64,000 nt of DNA from Providencia alcalifaciens DSM 30120 (GTDB lineage: Bacteria > Pseudomonadota > Gammaproteobacteria > Enterobacterales > Enterobacteriaceae): positions 1-64,000 of the forward strand of contig NZ_ABXW01000051.1 in assembly GCF_000173415.1 (NCBI RefSeq). Reading direction: 5' to 3'. The notes under the pieces are model-generated. The model was not told the DNA's origin. It did no database searches and was given only the letters and a program-made list of their open reading frames with translations. Shown here in pieces: positions 46,394-56,882 of this stretch (within the stretch, counting starts at the first letter, position 1; the number at the start of each line of letters is the position of its first letter). The translations under genes and the position numbers were made by a program.

Positions 46394-47161
46394 ATGAATA
46401 AAACATGGGTGATTGAAACTCAAAATTTAAAGGTGGAACATCGGTTATCTGGGATTAGCCAATGTGTTTCTGCTGGCGAGCAAATACACCTCTTAGGTGC
46501 GAATGGTGCAGGAAAAAGCACATTGTTAGCCGCTCTGAGTGGTTGCATCACCTATACAGGAACGATTCTTCTCAATAACCTGAATTTAGAAAATTATACT
46601 GTTCAAGCGCTTTCAACGTATCGAGCTTATTTAACACAGCAAGCAAGCACTTTACCAAGCCTAAAAGTATTTCAATACTTAACCTTGTTTATTGGACAGA
46701 AATTAATTCCACCGGTTATTTTTAGTGAAATATGTTCTGATTTCCAACTTACGTCATTATTGTCTAAGCCAATTAATCAATTATCTGGTGGAGAATGGCA
46801 GCGAATTCGGATTGTTGCTGTATTTTTGCAGGTTTGGGATCAGGATTGTTTGAGCGGAAAAATAATCTTATTTGATGAACCAATAAACAATTTAGATATT
46901 ATTCAGCAAGGAATGCTAGATAAATGGGTGAAATGTTTTTGTCATTGCGCAGGAACAGTTATAATGAGTGGACATAATCTTAGTCATTCATATAAAAATG
47001 CAAGTCGAATTTGGATGATTAAGAAAGGTGCAATTATCTATGCAGGTGAGCCTGACGATGTAATGACAGAAAGTCATTTGTCAGAAGTATTTATGGCTGA
47101 TATAAAACTCAGCCAAAGCTCATCAGAGAAAGTATGGCAAATTATTAATCATACTAATTAG
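46394..47161 (+). CDS. btuD: Vitamin B12 ABC transporter ATPase BtuD
   Basis: The 255-residue cytoplasmic ATPase energises cobalamin import. The motifs are Walker A GANGAGKSTLL, Q-loop YLTQQ, signature LSGGEWQRIRI, Walker B IILFDEPINNLD and H-loop MSGHNLSH. It starts one base after the btuC stop. E. coli has btuE between btuC and btuD; here btuE is missing. The gene is intact even though btuC upstream is frameshifted. Confidence 0.94.
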   Translation: MNKTWVIETQNLKVEHRLSGISQCVSAGEQIHLLGANGAGKSTLLAALSGCITYTGTILLNNLNLENYTVQALSTYRAYLTQQASTLPSLKVFQYLTLFIGQKLIPPVIFSEICSDFQLTSLLSKPINQLSGGEWQRIRIVAVFLQVWDQDCLSGKIILFDEPINNLDIIQQGMLDKWVKCFCHCAGTVIMSGHNLSHSYKNASRIWMIKKGAIIYAGEPDDVMTESHLSEVFMADIKLSQSSSEKVWQIINHTN

Positions 47162-47229
47162 CTAATCGTGTTCTTATTGCCCGTATCACGGCAATTTATT
47201 GCAGTAATGATGACTGGTGTTGAGGTTCG

Positions 47230-47246
47230 GTTAAAGTAAATTTAAC
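47230..47246 (+). promoter_or_regulatory. Candidate PmrA-type box upstream of arnB
   Basis: GTTAAAGTAAATTTAAC holds two TTAA cores 11 bp apart, the phasing of PmrA half-sites (YTTAAK-N5-YTTAAK), about 40 bases before arnB. The outer bases fit the consensus only partly and the element is also an inverted repeat, so this is tentative. Confidence 0.35.
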
Positions 47247-47286
47247 TAGAATATCCTATTCATAATGAAATTAGGCTACAAACAAT

Positions 47287-48432
47287 ATGAGCAATTTCCT
47301 TCCGTTTTCAAAACCAGCAATCGGGGATGAAGAGGTTAAGGCAGTAGAAAACGTTCTGCGTTCAGGCTGGATTACCACGGGTCCACAGAATCATCAATTA
47401 GAAGAAGATTTCTGTAAGCGCTATGGTTGCAAGCATGCAATTGCACTTGCATCGGCGACAGCTGGCATGCATGTTGTTTTAATGGCATTGGGCATAGGTC
47501 CAGGCGATGAGGTTATTACGCCATCACAAACGTGGGTTTCCACTATCAATATGATCGAGTTGCTGGGTGCAACGCCTGTCATGATTGATGTTGATCGTGA
47601 TACCTTAATGATTAAGCCAGAAGCAGTAGAAAAAGCCTTAACAAGTAAAACGAAGGCAATTATCCCTGTGCACTATGCGGGAGCACCTTGCGATTTAGAT
47701 GCACTGCGTGCTATTGCTCAACAAGCGGGCGTTTTCCTCATTGAAGATGCAGCTCATGCGGTTGGAACACGTTATAAGAATGAGTGGATTGGTGAAAAGG
47801 GGACTGCCATTTTTTCATTCCACGCGATTAAAAACGTGACATGTGCGGAAGGTGGCTTAGTCGCCACAGATGATGATGCACTTGCTCAGCGCGTTCGTGC
47901 ATTGAAATTCCACGGCTTAGGTGTGGATGCATTTGATCGTCAGATGCAAGGTCGAAAACCGCAAGCGGAAGTGGTTGAGCCCGGCTTCAAGTATAACTTA
48001 TCCGATATTCATGCTGCCATTGCTGTCGTACAATTGTCTCGTGTTGAGTATTTAAATCAACGTCGAGCCGAATTAACGGCTCGTTACCGTGAATTACTAA
48101 AAGACTCTCCATTACAGATGTTATCTGTGCCAGAATACCCTCATTTGCATGCAAACCACTTATTTATGGTGCGTGTTGATAAATCTGTTTGTGGTATTGA
48201 CCGCGATACATTTATGGAGAAGTTAAAAGAGCATAATATTGGTACGGGTTTACATTTCCGTGCAGCTCATACACAAAAATATTACCGCGAAAAATACCCA
48301 GAGCTGTCATTACCAGAATCAACATGGAATAGCGCAACACTTTGCTCGTTGCCTTTATTCCCAGACATGACTGACGCCGATGTTGAACGGGTAGTGAGTG
48401 CGATTAATACAGTCCTTTTGGAGTCAAAATAG
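47287..48432 (+). CDS. arnB: UDP-L-Ara4O C-4'' aminotransferase ArnB
   Basis: The 381-residue PLP enzyme converts UDP-4-keto-pentose to UDP-L-Ara4N, using glutamate, in the cytoplasm. The DegT/AryC1 fold is shown by [48 protein letters not shown] and the PLP lysine in [15 protein letters not shown]. It is the first gene of the seven-gene arn operon that modifies lipid A and gives resistance to polymyxin. Its stop overlaps the arnC start by one base. Confidence 0.97.
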   Translation: MSNFLPFSKPAIGDEEVKAVENVLRSGWITTGPQNHQLEEDFCKRYGCKHAIALASATAGMHVVLMALGIGPGDEVITPSQTWVSTINMIELLGATPVMIDVDRDTLMIKPEAVEKALTSKTKAIIPVHYAGAPCDLDALRAIAQQAGVFLIEDAAHAVGTRYKNEWIGEKGTAIFSFHAIKNVTCAEGGLVATDDDALAQRVRALKFHGLGVDAFDRQMQGRKPQAEVVEPGFKYNLSDIHAAIAVVQLSRVEYLNQRRAELTARYRELLKDSPLQMLSVPEYPHLHANHLFMVRVDKSVCGIDRDTFMEKLKEHNIGTGLHFRAAHTQKYYREKYPELSLPESTWNSATLCSLPLFPDMTDADVERVVSAINTVLLESK

Positions 48433-49424
48433 TGTCATTAGCTGATGAATTTGATGAGATTAAAAAAGTCTCAGTCGTAATCCCTGTTTATAACGAAGAG
48501 CAAAGTTTGCCTCAATTGTTAGAACGTACGATTAAATCCTGTAAACAACTCACTCAGTCTTATGAACTGATTTTGGTTGATGATGGAAGTAGCGATCGTT
48601 CAGCAAAAATGCTGGTGGAAGCCGCAGAAAATCCAGATAATCATGTGATTGCGATCATTTTGAACCGTAACTATGGTCAACACTCTGCTATTATGGCGGG
48701 TTTCAATCAAGCTGATGGTGACTTAGTCATCACTCTTGATGCCGACTTACAGAACCCACCGGAAGAAATCCCGCGTTTAGTGCAAACCGCGTCTCAAGGC
48801 TATGATGTTGTTGGCACTCGTCGTGCGAATCGTCAAGACTCTTGGTTCCGTAAAACTGCATCAAAAATGATCAATGCGATGATCACCAAAGCAACAGGTC
48901 GTTCAATGGGTGACTATGGTTGTATGTTGCGTGCTTATCGTCGACATATTATTGAAGCCATGCTCCAATGTCATGAACGCAGTACATTTATTCCTATTTT
49001 AGCGAATACTTTTGCACGTAGAACCATTGAAATTGATGTAGCGCATGCTGAGCGTGAGTTTGGTGATTCAAAATACAGCTTTATGAAGCTGATTAATTTA
49101 ATGTATGACTTATTAACGTGCTTAACCACTGCACCTCTGCGTTTGTTAAGTGTTGTTGGTAGCATTATCGCTGCGGGTGGTTTTGTACTGGCAGTGCTGT
49201 TAATTGTTTTACGTCTACTGTTCGGCGCGAGCTGGGCTGCAGACGGCGTATTTACACTGTTTGCGATACTCTTTATGTTTATCGGCGCGCAGTTTGTTGC
49301 TATGGGATTATTGGGCGAATACATCGGTAGGATCTATAATGATGTACGCGCGAGACCTCGTTATTTTATTCAAAAAGTCGTCGGAGCAGACCTTAAATCC
49401 GACAAAAATCAGGAAGAAAACTAA
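48432..49424 (+). CDS. arnC: Undecaprenyl-phosphate 4-deoxy-4-formamido-L-arabinose transferase ArnC
   Basis: The 330-residue inner membrane glycosyltransferase transfers formylated L-Ara4N to undecaprenyl phosphate. The GT2 domain has [17 protein letters not shown] and [16 protein letters not shown] is the acceptor/metal motif. Two C-terminal membrane helices (about 236-258 and 270-292) follow. The start is GTG 48432, with GGAG upstream and overlapping the arnB stop. Confidence 0.97.
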   Translation: MSLADEFDEIKKVSVVIPVYNEEQSLPQLLERTIKSCKQLTQSYELILVDDGSSDRSAKMLVEAAENPDNHVIAIILNRNYGQHSAIMAGFNQADGDLVITLDADLQNPPEEIPRLVQTASQGYDVVGTRRANRQDSWFRKTASKMINAMITKATGRSMGDYGCMLRAYRRHIIEAMLQCHERSTFIPILANTFARRTIEIDVAHAEREFGDSKYSFMKLINLMYDLLTCLTTAPLRLLSVVGSIIAAGGFVLAVLLIVLRLLFGASWAADGVFTLFAILFMFIGAQFVAMGLLGEYIGRIYNDVRARPRYFIQKVVGADLKSDKNQEEN

Positions 49425-51409
49425 TGAAAGCTATTGTTTTTGCCTATCATGATATTGGCTGTGTAGGGATAAAAGCGCTTGAGAAAGCGGGTTTTGATAT
49501 TCAGGCAGTATTTACTCACACTGATGATCCAAATGAAAACCACTTTTACTCTTCTGTAGCTCGTGTCAGTGCAGATATGGAACTTCCTGTTTTCGCTCCA
49601 GAAAACGTTAACCACCCACTGTGGATTGAACGTATTCGTGAGATGAAACCTGATGTGATTTTCTCTTTCTACTATCGCGATATGTTAAGCGAAGAACTAT
49701 TAGCATTAGCACCGAAAGGCGCGTTCAACTTACATGGTTCTTTACTGCCAAAATACCGTGGTCGTGCACCAATCAACTGGGCGCTGTTAAACGGCGAAAG
49801 CGAAACAGGCGTAACGTTGCACAAGATGGTTGCTAAAGCTGATGCTGGCGATATCGTGGCTCAAGAGAAAGTGGCTATCACCGATACCGATACTGCACTG
49901 ACTTTACACGCTAAAGTCCGTGAAGCTGCGGAAGTTCTGTTGGATAAAACCCTGCCATTAATCGAAGCAGGCAGCTACAAAACAACGGCACAAGATGAAA
50001 GCCAAGCGAGCTACTTTGGTCGCCGTAGTGCGGATGATGGTCAAATCGACTGGAACCGTAGCGCGAAAGAAATTAACTGCTTGATTCGTGCAGTAACAGA
50101 ACCATACCCAGGCGCATTCACCTATTTAGGTGCGCGCAAAATGATTATATGGCGTGCGCGTGTATTAGACGATAACCAAGGTAAAGCAGCAGGTACTGTA
50201 TTGTCTAGCGACCCACTGCGTATCGCATGTGGTCAAGGCGCACTGGAAATCGTTAGCGGTCAAAGCGAAACTGGTCTGTACATGCAAGGCAACCGCCTGG
50301 CTAACGAAATGGGCATCGTAACTGACGTTCGCGTTGGTGCTAAACCAACTGCGCAAGTTAAGCGTCGTAAACGTGTTCTGATCTTAGGTGTGAACGGCTT
50401 TATCGGTAACCACTTAACTGAGCGTCTGTTACAAGATGACAACTACGATATCTATGGTATGGATATTGGCTCATCTGCGATTGAACGTTTCATTGGTAAC
50501 CCACGTTTCCACTTCATTGAAGGTGACGTGAGCATCCACACTGAGTGGATTGAGTACCACATCAAAAAATGTGACGTTATTCTGCCACTGGTTGCTATCG
50601 CGACGCCAATCGAATATACCCGTAACCCACTGCGTGTATTCGAATTAGACTTCGAAGAAAACCTGAAAGTTGTTCGTTACTGCGTGAAATACAACAAACG
50701 CATCATCTTCCCATCCACTTCTGAAGTTTATGGTATGTGTGATGATAAAGAGTTTGATGAAGACGAATCTCGTCTGATCGTCGGTCCAATCAACAAACAA
50801 CGTTGGATTTACTCTGTATCTAAACAGTTACTTGACCGAGTGATCTGGGCATACGGTGCGAAAGAAGGTCTGAAATTCACCTTATTCCGTCCATTTAACT
50901 GGATGGGTCCACGTTTAGACAGCCTAAACTCTGCACGTATTGGTAGCTCACGCGCGATTACTCAGTTGATCCTGAACTTAGTTGAAGGTTCACCAATCAA
51001 GTTAGTTGACGGTGGTGCACAAAAACGCTGCTTTACAGATATCAAAGATGGTATTGAAGCACTGTTCCGCATCATTGAAAACAAAGACGGCAAATGTGAT
51101 GGTCAAATCATCAACATCGGTAACCCAACTAACGAAGCAAGTATTCGTCAGTTAGCGGAAATGCTGTTAGAAAGCTTCGAAAAACATCCAGCTCGTAGCA
51201 AGTTTCCTCCATTTGCTGGCTTCCGTGAAATCGAAAGTGCTAGCTACTATGGTCAAGGTTACCAAGACGTCGAGCATCGTAAACCAAGTGTTGAAAACGC
51301 ACGTCGTTTACTTGACTGGGTTCCGACTATCGATATGAAAGATACCATTGAAGAAACATTAGACTTCTTCTTACAGGGTGCTGTAGAAGAGCTGGAAAGC
51401 AAAAAATAA
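49424..51409 (+). CDS. arnA: Bifunctional UDP-L-Ara4N formyltransferase / UDP-GlcA decarboxylase ArnA
   Basis: The 661-residue cytoplasmic protein has two enzymes. Residues 1-300 are the formyltransferase ([20 protein letters not shown], with the catalytic Asn/His). Residues about 315-660 form an SDR-type oxidative decarboxylase ([26 protein letters not shown], then Tyr and Lys in [12 protein letters not shown]) that oxidises UDP-glucuronate. It overlaps arnC and arnD by one base each. Confidence 0.98.
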   Translation: MKAIVFAYHDIGCVGIKALEKAGFDIQAVFTHTDDPNENHFYSSVARVSADMELPVFAPENVNHPLWIERIREMKPDVIFSFYYRDMLSEELLALAPKGAFNLHGSLLPKYRGRAPINWALLNGESETGVTLHKMVAKADAGDIVAQEKVAITDTDTALTLHAKVREAAEVLLDKTLPLIEAGSYKTTAQDESQASYFGRRSADDGQIDWNRSAKEINCLIRAVTEPYPGAFTYLGARKMIIWRARVLDDNQGKAAGTVLSSDPLRIACGQGALEIVSGQSETGLYMQGNRLANEMGIVTDVRVGAKPTAQVKRRKRVLILGVNGFIGNHLTERLLQDDNYDIYGMDIGSSAIERFIGNPRFHFIEGDVSIHTEWIEYHIKKCDVILPLVAIATPIEYTRNPLRVFELDFEENLKVVRYCVKYNKRIIFPSTSEVYGMCDDKEFDEDESRLIVGPINKQRWIYSVSKQLLDRVIWAYGAKEGLKFTLFRPFNWMGPRLDSLNSARIGSSRAITQLILNLVEGSPIKLVDGGAQKRCFTDIKDGIEALFRIIENKDGKCDGQIINIGNPTNEASIRQLAEMLLESFEKHPARSKFPPFAGFREIESASYYGQGYQDVEHRKPSVENARRLLDWVPTIDMKDTIEETLDFFLQGAVEELESKK

Positions 51410-52302
51410 TGAAAAAAGTTGGCTTGAGAATCGATGTGGACACCTATCAAGGTACATTGAAAGGGGTTCCTCAATTACTTAAAGTGCTCAAAGAGCATGA
51501 TATTCAGGCCAGCTTTTTCTTCAGTGTAGGACCCGATAATATGGGGCGCCATTTATGGCGCCTTTTGCGTCCTAAATTTCTGTGGAAAATGCTACGGTCG
51601 AATGCGGCATCTTTGTATGGTTTAGATATTTTACTGGCGGGTACTGCGTGGCCAGGTAAAAAAATCGCCAAAGATCTAGGCTATTTGATGAAACAAACCT
51701 TGGACGCTGGGCATGAAGTCGGCTTACATGCGTGGGATCATCAAGGGTGGCAAGCTAAGGTGGCTAAATGGAGCGAGGCTCAACTCACTGAACAAGTGAA
51801 ATTGGGTGTCGACGCACTGCACAACGCAACAGGTCAACGAGTCACTTGTTCAGCGGTAGCAGGGTGGCGTGGTGACGAGCGTGTACTCGAAGTTAAACAA
51901 GGGTTTAATTTTGACTACAACAGCGACTGTCGTGGAAAATTCCCATTTAGACCTATCTTGCGTGATGGTTCTTTGGGTACGGTTCAAATTCCGGTGACAT
52001 TACCAACCTACGATGAAGTCGTCGGCACGGTAGTCACTGATGAAGAATTTAATGATTTTATTCTTCAAGCAATAAAAGATGACCAAGGTATTCCGGTTTA
52101 CACTATCCATACGGAAGTTGAAGGAATGTCAAAGTCACAACAATTTTCACAATTATTGGAACGAATTAAGCAAGAAGAAATCCAATTCTGTACATTAAGT
52201 GAATTGTTGCCTGAAGACATCAATATGCTTCCAAAAGGAAGAGTGGTTCGCGCCCCATTCCCGGGACGAGAAGGTTGGCTGGGCTGCCAAGAAGAGGAAT
52301 AA
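51409..52302 (+). CDS. arnD: 4-deoxy-4-formamido-L-arabinose-phosphoundecaprenol deformylase ArnD
   Basis: The 297-residue NodB-type polysaccharide deacetylase removes the formyl group from the lipid-linked sugar at the membrane. [20 protein letters not shown] begins the NodB fold with the metal Asp, and [15 protein letters not shown] carries the metal His residues. ATG 51409 overlaps the arnA stop. Its end precedes arnT by eight bases. Confidence 0.97.
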   Translation: MKKVGLRIDVDTYQGTLKGVPQLLKVLKEHDIQASFFFSVGPDNMGRHLWRLLRPKFLWKMLRSNAASLYGLDILLAGTAWPGKKIAKDLGYLMKQTLDAGHEVGLHAWDHQGWQAKVAKWSEAQLTEQVKLGVDALHNATGQRVTCSAVAGWRGDERVLEVKQGFNFDYNSDCRGKFPFRPILRDGSLGTVQIPVTLPTYDEVVGTVVTDEEFNDFILQAIKDDQGIPVYTIHTEVEGMSKSQQFSQLLERIKQEEIQFCTLSELLPEDINMLPKGRVVRAPFPGREGWLGCQEEE

Positions 52303-52309
52303 AATACCC

Positions 52310-53968
52310 ATGTTGAATAACCGAGCGAGCAAAGTAGGAGCCTCTCTGCTGGCTCTTTTTTTTGTCTTGACCTATTTGTTGCCGTTGAACAGCCGTTTAC
52401 TTTGGCAGCCGGATGAGACTCGTTACGCAGAAATCAGTCGCGAAATGTTGCAACGCGGTGACTGGATCGTGCCGTATATGCTGGACATTCGCTATTTTGA
52501 AAAACCAGTGGCAGGGTATTGGATCAACAATATTAGCCAAATGATTTTTGGTGATACTAACTTTGCCGTTCGCTTTGGTTCAGTTTTCTGTATTTTATTG
52601 AGTACGTTGCTTGTGTATCGCATGGCAAAAATGATGTGGCGTAATAGTCATGTGGCTTATGTGGCAAGCTTCATTTATATCTCGATGTTCCTCGTATTTG
52701 CCGTGGGAACCTACAGCGTCCTCGATCCCATGTTGTCTTTATGGATTACTGCTAGCATGTTTTGCTGCTTATGGGCGATGAAAGCCCGAGAGGTAAAAAC
52801 CAAACTTGCGGCATGGAGTGCACTCGGTTTAGCCTGTGGAATGGCATTCATGACCAAAGGCTTCTTAGCCTTAGCCATTCCCGTTATCGTGATGCTCCCT
52901 ATTACGTTGTATCAAAAACGTTTTCTTGAAATGCTGAAATATGGTCCTCTGGCGATTATCACTGCAGTGATCATCAGTTTGCCGTGGGCTTTAGCCATCG
53001 CTAAACAAGAACCAGACTACTGGAATTACTTCTTCTGGATTGAGCATATTAAACGCTTCACGGCTGATGATGCCCAACACCTTGAGCCATTTTGGTACTA
53101 TATTCCTATCATTTTACTAGGTGCAATTCCGTGGACTGGTTTACTGCCTGGTGCCTTGGTTAAGGGGTGGAAAGAGCGAAAATCAAGCCCAGATATGTTC
53201 TTCTTATTATGTTGGTTCGTGGTCCCCGTGATTTTCTTTAGTATTTCACGCGGAAAATTACCAACCTATATGCTGCCATTTATGGGTCCATTGGCACTGC
53301 TAATGGCGAAATATGGTGTCGACTGTGTACGTAATGGCACGATGAAGGCATTGAAAGCCAATGGAATTATCAACATAGTGCTTGGAATCGCGGCGGTGAT
53401 CGCGGTGATTATCGTCAGCAGTGTAATCAAAAAACCATTATATGAGCATGATGAATGGTCAAAAATGGTGCTGGGTGTTGTGGCGTTTTCAATTTGGGCA
53501 ATAATTGGGTATCTCTGTACAGTGCTGAATGCCAAATATTGGTTATGGGCGGCTTCTTGCTCGTTAGCTGTCAGTTTATGCATTGGTAGCGCATTACCTA
53601 ATAATACGATTGATTCGAAATTACCACAGAATTTTATTCACCAAAATCATGACCTTCTGATGGATAGCCGCTATTTGATGGCGAGTAATGTTGGTGTGGC
53701 AGCCGGTTTGGCATGGGAAACTAAAAATTCGAACATTTACCTCTACAACAGTAGTGGCGAATTGACTTATGGTTTGAAATACCCTGACAGTGCGCATCGC
53801 TTAGTAAAACCCGATGAATTTGCCGCATGGTTAGCGAAGGCTCGTCAAGAAGGGCAGGTTACGGTGGTATTCTTGCTAGGTAAGAAAGAAGGATTGCCAG
53901 ATATTCCAAAACCGGATGAAGTGATCAAAAATTCTCGCATGGCGATAGTGGTTTATCATAAACAATGA
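52310..53968 (+). CDS. arnT: Lipid A L-Ara4N transferase ArnT
   Basis: The 552-residue integral membrane GT-C enzyme moves L-Ara4N from undecaprenyl phosphate to lipid A phosphates on the periplasmic face. It has about twelve hydrophobic helices. The first periplasmic loop carries the acidic catalytic motif (LLWQPDETRYAEISREML). ATG 52310 gives the standard length; the longer frame from 52199 lies inside arnD. Its stop overlaps the arnE start by four bases. Confidence 0.97.
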   Translation: MLNNRASKVGASLLALFFVLTYLLPLNSRLLWQPDETRYAEISREMLQRGDWIVPYMLDIRYFEKPVAGYWINNISQMIFGDTNFAVRFGSVFCILLSTLLVYRMAKMMWRNSHVAYVASFIYISMFLVFAVGTYSVLDPMLSLWITASMFCCLWAMKAREVKTKLAAWSALGLACGMAFMTKGFLALAIPVIVMLPITLYQKRFLEMLKYGPLAIITAVIISLPWALAIAKQEPDYWNYFFWIEHIKRFTADDAQHLEPFWYYIPIILLGAIPWTGLLPGALVKGWKERKSSPDMFFLLCWFVVPVIFFSISRGKLPTYMLPFMGPLALLMAKYGVDCVRNGTMKALKANGIINIVLGIAAVIAVIIVSSVIKKPLYEHDEWSKMVLGVVAFSIWAIIGYLCTVLNAKYWLWAASCSLAVSLCIGSALPNNTIDSKLPQNFIHQNHDLLMDSRYLMASNVGVAAGLAWETKNSNIYLYNSSGELTYGLKYPDSAHRLVKPDEFAAWLAKARQEGQVTVVFLLGKKEGLPDIPKPDEVIKNSRMAIVVYHKQ

Positions 53969-54312
53969 TAGCGCAATTATTTTTATTACTCCTTGTCAGT
54001 ATTCTGACTTGTGTGGGGCAAATTGCCCAAAAGCAAGCGGTAGTGACTTGGCAAGGCGAAAAACAGAACAAAGCCGCATCCGCCATTCGTTGGCTGGTGC
54101 TGGCTGTTTTTATGCTGGGTCTGGGCATGTTGTTTTGGCTTAAGTTATTGGAGACGATGCCATTAAGTATTGCTTATCCGATGCTCAGCATTAATTTTGT
54201 GTTAGTCACGCTGATAGGGCAATTTGTCTACCATGAGCAAACTGGGTTGAATCATTGGCTTGGGGTTGTTTCTATCATGGTAGGGATATTACTAATGAGT
54301 ATAAGCGTATGA
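53965..54312 (+). CDS. arnE: L-Ara4N-phosphoundecaprenol flippase subunit ArnE
   Basis: The 115-residue EmrE-like protein has four membrane helices and forms with ArnF the flippase that moves lipid-linked L-Ara4N to the periplasmic side. The fold is seen in LTCVGQIAQKQAVV and PLSIAYPMLSINFVLVTLIG. It overlaps arnT and arnF by four bases each. Confidence 0.94.
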   Translation: MIAQLFLLLLVSILTCVGQIAQKQAVVTWQGEKQNKAASAIRWLVLAVFMLGLGMLFWLKLLETMPLSIAYPMLSINFVLVTLIGQFVYHEQTGLNHWLGVVSIMVGILLMSISV

Positions 54313-54716
54313 ATAAAGGCTACTTATGGGTGCTTGGTAGTGCGTTATTAGTGACTGTCGCTCAACTGAGTTTAAAAGCCGGCGTTGTCGAACTCCCTTC
54401 TTTTTCCTTAGGGTGGCACTGGCTACAGCGAGAATGGCTGATGGCTAATGCGGTAAGCTTAGGGATTATTTTTGTTGGGCTAGTTTGTTATGCATTATCG
54501 ATGTTGTGTTGGCTATTTGCGTTGAAATATATCGCATTAAATAAAGCCTATCCGCTGATCAGTTTAAGCTATGTATTTGTCTATATACTGGCGGTAGTGC
54601 TGCCATGGTTTAATGAACCAGCAACAGGGTTAAAAGCAGCAGGAATTGCATTTATCTTATTAGGTGTATGGCTGATTAGCCGCCCTTCCAAGCAGTTAAC
54701 TAAAAAAGCGGAATAG
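54309..54716 (+). CDS. arnF: L-Ara4N-phosphoundecaprenol flippase subunit ArnF
   Basis: The 135-residue four-helix EmrE-like protein (MNKGYLWVLGSALLVTVAQL) partners ArnE. ATG 54309 overlaps the arnE stop (ATGA); the longer frame from 54255 lies inside arnE. Conserved LNKAYPLISLSYVFVYILAV is typical. It is the last gene of the arn operon; no strong terminator is evident before nlpC. Confidence 0.93.
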   Translation: MNKGYLWVLGSALLVTVAQLSLKAGVVELPSFSLGWHWLQREWLMANAVSLGIIFVGLVCYALSMLCWLFALKYIALNKAYPLISLSYVFVYILAVVLPWFNEPATGLKAAGIAFILLGVWLISRPSKQLTKKAE

Positions 54717-54826
54717 TTCCAGATAATTAGCCTTAAGTGTTTATTTTTCACGCATTGTACATTATAGTCTCGCGTATAAAGATATCACTTAAGGTGATTA
54801 TTCATGGGTTATCTATAAGGTACGCT

Positions 54827-55312
54827 ATGATAGTGAATCTCAAATACCTACCATTGCTGTGTTGCCTCGTGTTGATTGGCTGCTCTTCATCCGTAAAACG
54901 GACGTCAGCACCGCCAATGAAAACCCAATTGTCAGACCCTATAATGACGATCGCTCAACTTAAAGATCAATTAAGTCAATGGTATGGCACACCGTATCAC
55001 TATGGCGGAATGAGCCAAAATGGCGTTGATTGCTCAGGGTTTGTCTATCGTACTTTTAGTGATCGCTTTGCTATTGAGGTTCCGCGCACGACGGTTGACC
55101 AAACTCGCTTAGGCACCCGTATTGATAAATCAGATTTAATGCCTGGCGACCTTGTGTTTTTCAAAACAGGGTCAGGAGAGAACGGTTTGCATGTAGGAAT
55201 TTATGATACAGACAACACGTTTATCCATGCTTCTACCAGCAAAGGCGTTATGCGCTCATCAATGGACAATAGTTATTGGCGAAAAGTGTTTTGGCAAGCG
55301 CGCCGTATCTAA
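54827..55312 (+). CDS. nlpC: NlpC/P60 family lipoprotein NlpC
   Basis: The 161-residue protein is an outer or inner membrane lipoprotein (lipobox LVLIGC, Cys 19) with an NlpC/P60 cysteine peptidase domain. The catalytic Cys lies in GVDCSGFVYR and the His in GLHVGIYD, with HAST following. Members cut peptidoglycan stem peptides. ATG 54827 follows AAGG. In E. coli nlpC directly follows btuD; here the arn operon has been placed between them. Confidence 0.93.
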   Translation: MIVNLKYLPLLCCLVLIGCSSSVKRTSAPPMKTQLSDPIMTIAQLKDQLSQWYGTPYHYGGMSQNGVDCSGFVYRTFSDRFAIEVPRTTVDQTRLGTRIDKSDLMPGDLVFFKTGSGENGLHVGIYDTDNTFIHASTSKGVMRSSMDNSYWRKVFWQARRI

Positions 55313-55386
55313 TTTCGCTTCATCCCCCATTAATTCTTCAGTGATTATGCTATCTTAAGAGCAAGTTTTGTTTTTAGGGTAGCCGA

Positions 55387-56403
55387 ATGTCTACATTACG
55401 TTTATTTATCTCAGAATCCTTCGACCCATGGTTTAACTTAGCGGTTGAAGAAACTATTTTTCGTCAAATGTCAGCTGATCAGCGTGTTATGTTTCTTTGG
55501 CGGAATGCGGATACTGTGGTTATCGGACGCGCTCAAAATCCGTGGAAAGAATGCAACACGCGTAAAATGGAACAAGATAATGTTCGATTAGCACGTCGTA
55601 GCAGTGGTGGTGGGGCTGTATTTCAAGATTTAGGCAATACCTGCTTTACCTTTATGGCAGGTAAGCCTGAATATGATAAGACTATCTCAACCCAAATTAT
55701 TGTGAATGGTCTTGCTAACGTGGGGATTCACGCTGAAATTTCTGGGCGTAATGACTTGGTTCTCGAAACAGAAAATGGTCCGCGAAAAATTTCAGGTTCA
55801 GCTTACCGTGAAACCAAAGATCGCGGTTTTCACCACGGTACCTTGCTCATTAATACAGATTTAAGTCGCTTAGCAAACTACCTCAATCCAGATCCTAAAA
55901 AGCTGCAAGCTAAAGGGATCACATCAGTTCGTTCTCGTGTTGCCAATCTAAATGAATTAGTCCCTGATATTTCTCATGAAAAAGTGTGTGAAGGGATCAT
56001 AAATAGCTTCTTTAGTTATTATGGTGAAACCGTCGAAGCTGAATATATTTCACCGGAGAAACTCCCTGACTTACCTAATTTTGCGGAGACATTTGCAAAG
56101 CAAAGTAGTTGGGAATGGAACTTTGGGCAAGCGCCAGCTTTTAGTCATATGGCGGATACTCGTTTCCCATGGGGAGGTATCGAGTTTCATTTTGATATCG
56201 AAAAAGGGGTGATCACTCGCTGCCAATTTTTTACGGATAGCTTAGATCCATCGCCGCTAGAATGGTTGAGCGAACAATTTGTTGGGCAAACGTATCAGAT
56301 AGACACTATCCACCAGTTAATGGCACAAATGAAAACACGGTGGCCAGCATTGATTGAGCAGTTTGCTGATTTAGAAGGCTGGTTAGTTAACGAACTGAGA
56401 TAA
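55387..56403 (+). CDS. lplA: Lipoate-protein ligase A
   Basis: The 338-residue cytoplasmic ligase activates free lipoate with ATP and attaches it to lipoyl domains of E2 subunits and GcvH. The length equals that of E. coli LplA. Motifs are [28 protein letters not shown] (the RRxxGGGxVxHD-type lipoate-binding loop) and [10 protein letters not shown] with the catalytic Lys. A small C-terminal accessory domain is present. A hairpin follows. Confidence 0.95.
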   Translation: MSTLRLFISESFDPWFNLAVEETIFRQMSADQRVMFLWRNADTVVIGRAQNPWKECNTRKMEQDNVRLARRSSGGGAVFQDLGNTCFTFMAGKPEYDKTISTQIIVNGLANVGIHAEISGRNDLVLETENGPRKISGSAYRETKDRGFHHGTLLINTDLSRLANYLNPDPKKLQAKGITSVRSRVANLNELVPDISHEKVCEGIINSFFSYYGETVEAEYISPEKLPDLPNFAETFAKQSSWEWNFGQAPAFSHMADTRFPWGGIEFHFDIEKGVITRCQFFTDSLDPSPLEWLSEQFVGQTYQIDTIHQLMAQMKTRWPALIEQFADLEGWLVNELR

Positions 56404-56430
56404 AAAAAGAGCCGATTAGTGTATCGGCTC
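56402..56430 (-). terminator. Terminator between lplA and the AraC-type gene
   Basis: GAGCCGAT (56409-56416) pairs with ATCGGCTC (56423-56430). The A7 on the left is a T run on the minus strand, so it best ends the AraC-type transcript, and it may act on lplA too. Confidence 0.8.
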
Positions 56431-56488
56431 AAAATATAGATTTCGTTGGAATGGGTGTTTGAGGGTGTAACGAAAATCTAATGTACTA

Positions 56489-56860
56489 TTAATGATGACA
56501 ATTGCAGGTCATAAAGGTTTTGCATTCTGGTAATTCACCTACTTGACGGAATTTTGCAGGCGTAGTATCAAAGTGTTTTTTGAATATGCGTGTAAATGTT
56601 GCTTGTGAACTAAAGCCATATTGTAGCGCAATGTCTAGAATAGGTAAGTTGCCTTCACGTAATGATTTAGCAGCTTCTAGCAGGCGACGTTTACGGACAT
56701 ATTCACCAAGAGTACATCCTTTAAGCTCTTTAAAGACGCGCTGCAAATGCCATTTCGAATACCCACTTTTATCTGCGATAGTATCGATTTTGATGCCTTC
56801 ATTGCGTTGTAATTGGCTTTCAAGCCATCTAACAATTTCATTGACTACACTTTCTGACAT
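56489..56860 (-). CDS. AraC-family regulator, MarA/SoxS/PqrA type
   Basis: The 123-residue protein is a stand-alone AraC DNA-binding domain, like MarA, SoxS, RamA and Proteus PqrA, which activate efflux and stress genes. The two helix-turn-helix motifs are IDTIADKSGYSKWHLQRVFK (about 25-44) and ILDIALQYGFSSQATFTRIF (about 74-93). The C-terminal extension CKTFMTCNCHH is Cys/His-rich and unusual; it might bind metal or sense redox. ATG 56860 has TAGGAGG upstream, and that site is covered by an inverted repeat. Confidence 0.9.
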   Translation of the reverse strand: MSESVVNEIVRWLESQLQRNEGIKIDTIADKSGYSKWHLQRVFKELKGCTLGEYVRKRRLLEAAKSLREGNLPILDIALQYGFSSQATFTRIFKKHFDTTPAKFRQVGELPECKTFMTCNCHH

Positions 56861-56868
56861 ATCTACCT

Positions 56869-56882
56869 CCTACTCTAGTAGG
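56869..56882. promoter_or_regulatory. Inverted repeat over the ribosome site of the AraC-type gene
   Basis: CCTACT-CT-AGTAGG is a perfect 14-bp inverted repeat nine bases from the start codon, overlapping GGAGG on the minus strand. It could be a repressor operator or an mRNA hairpin that hides the ribosome site. Confidence 0.45.

Noticed and set aside
52199-52309. N-terminal extension of arnT
   Set aside because: It lies inside arnD in another frame; ATG 52310 gives the standard ArnT length.
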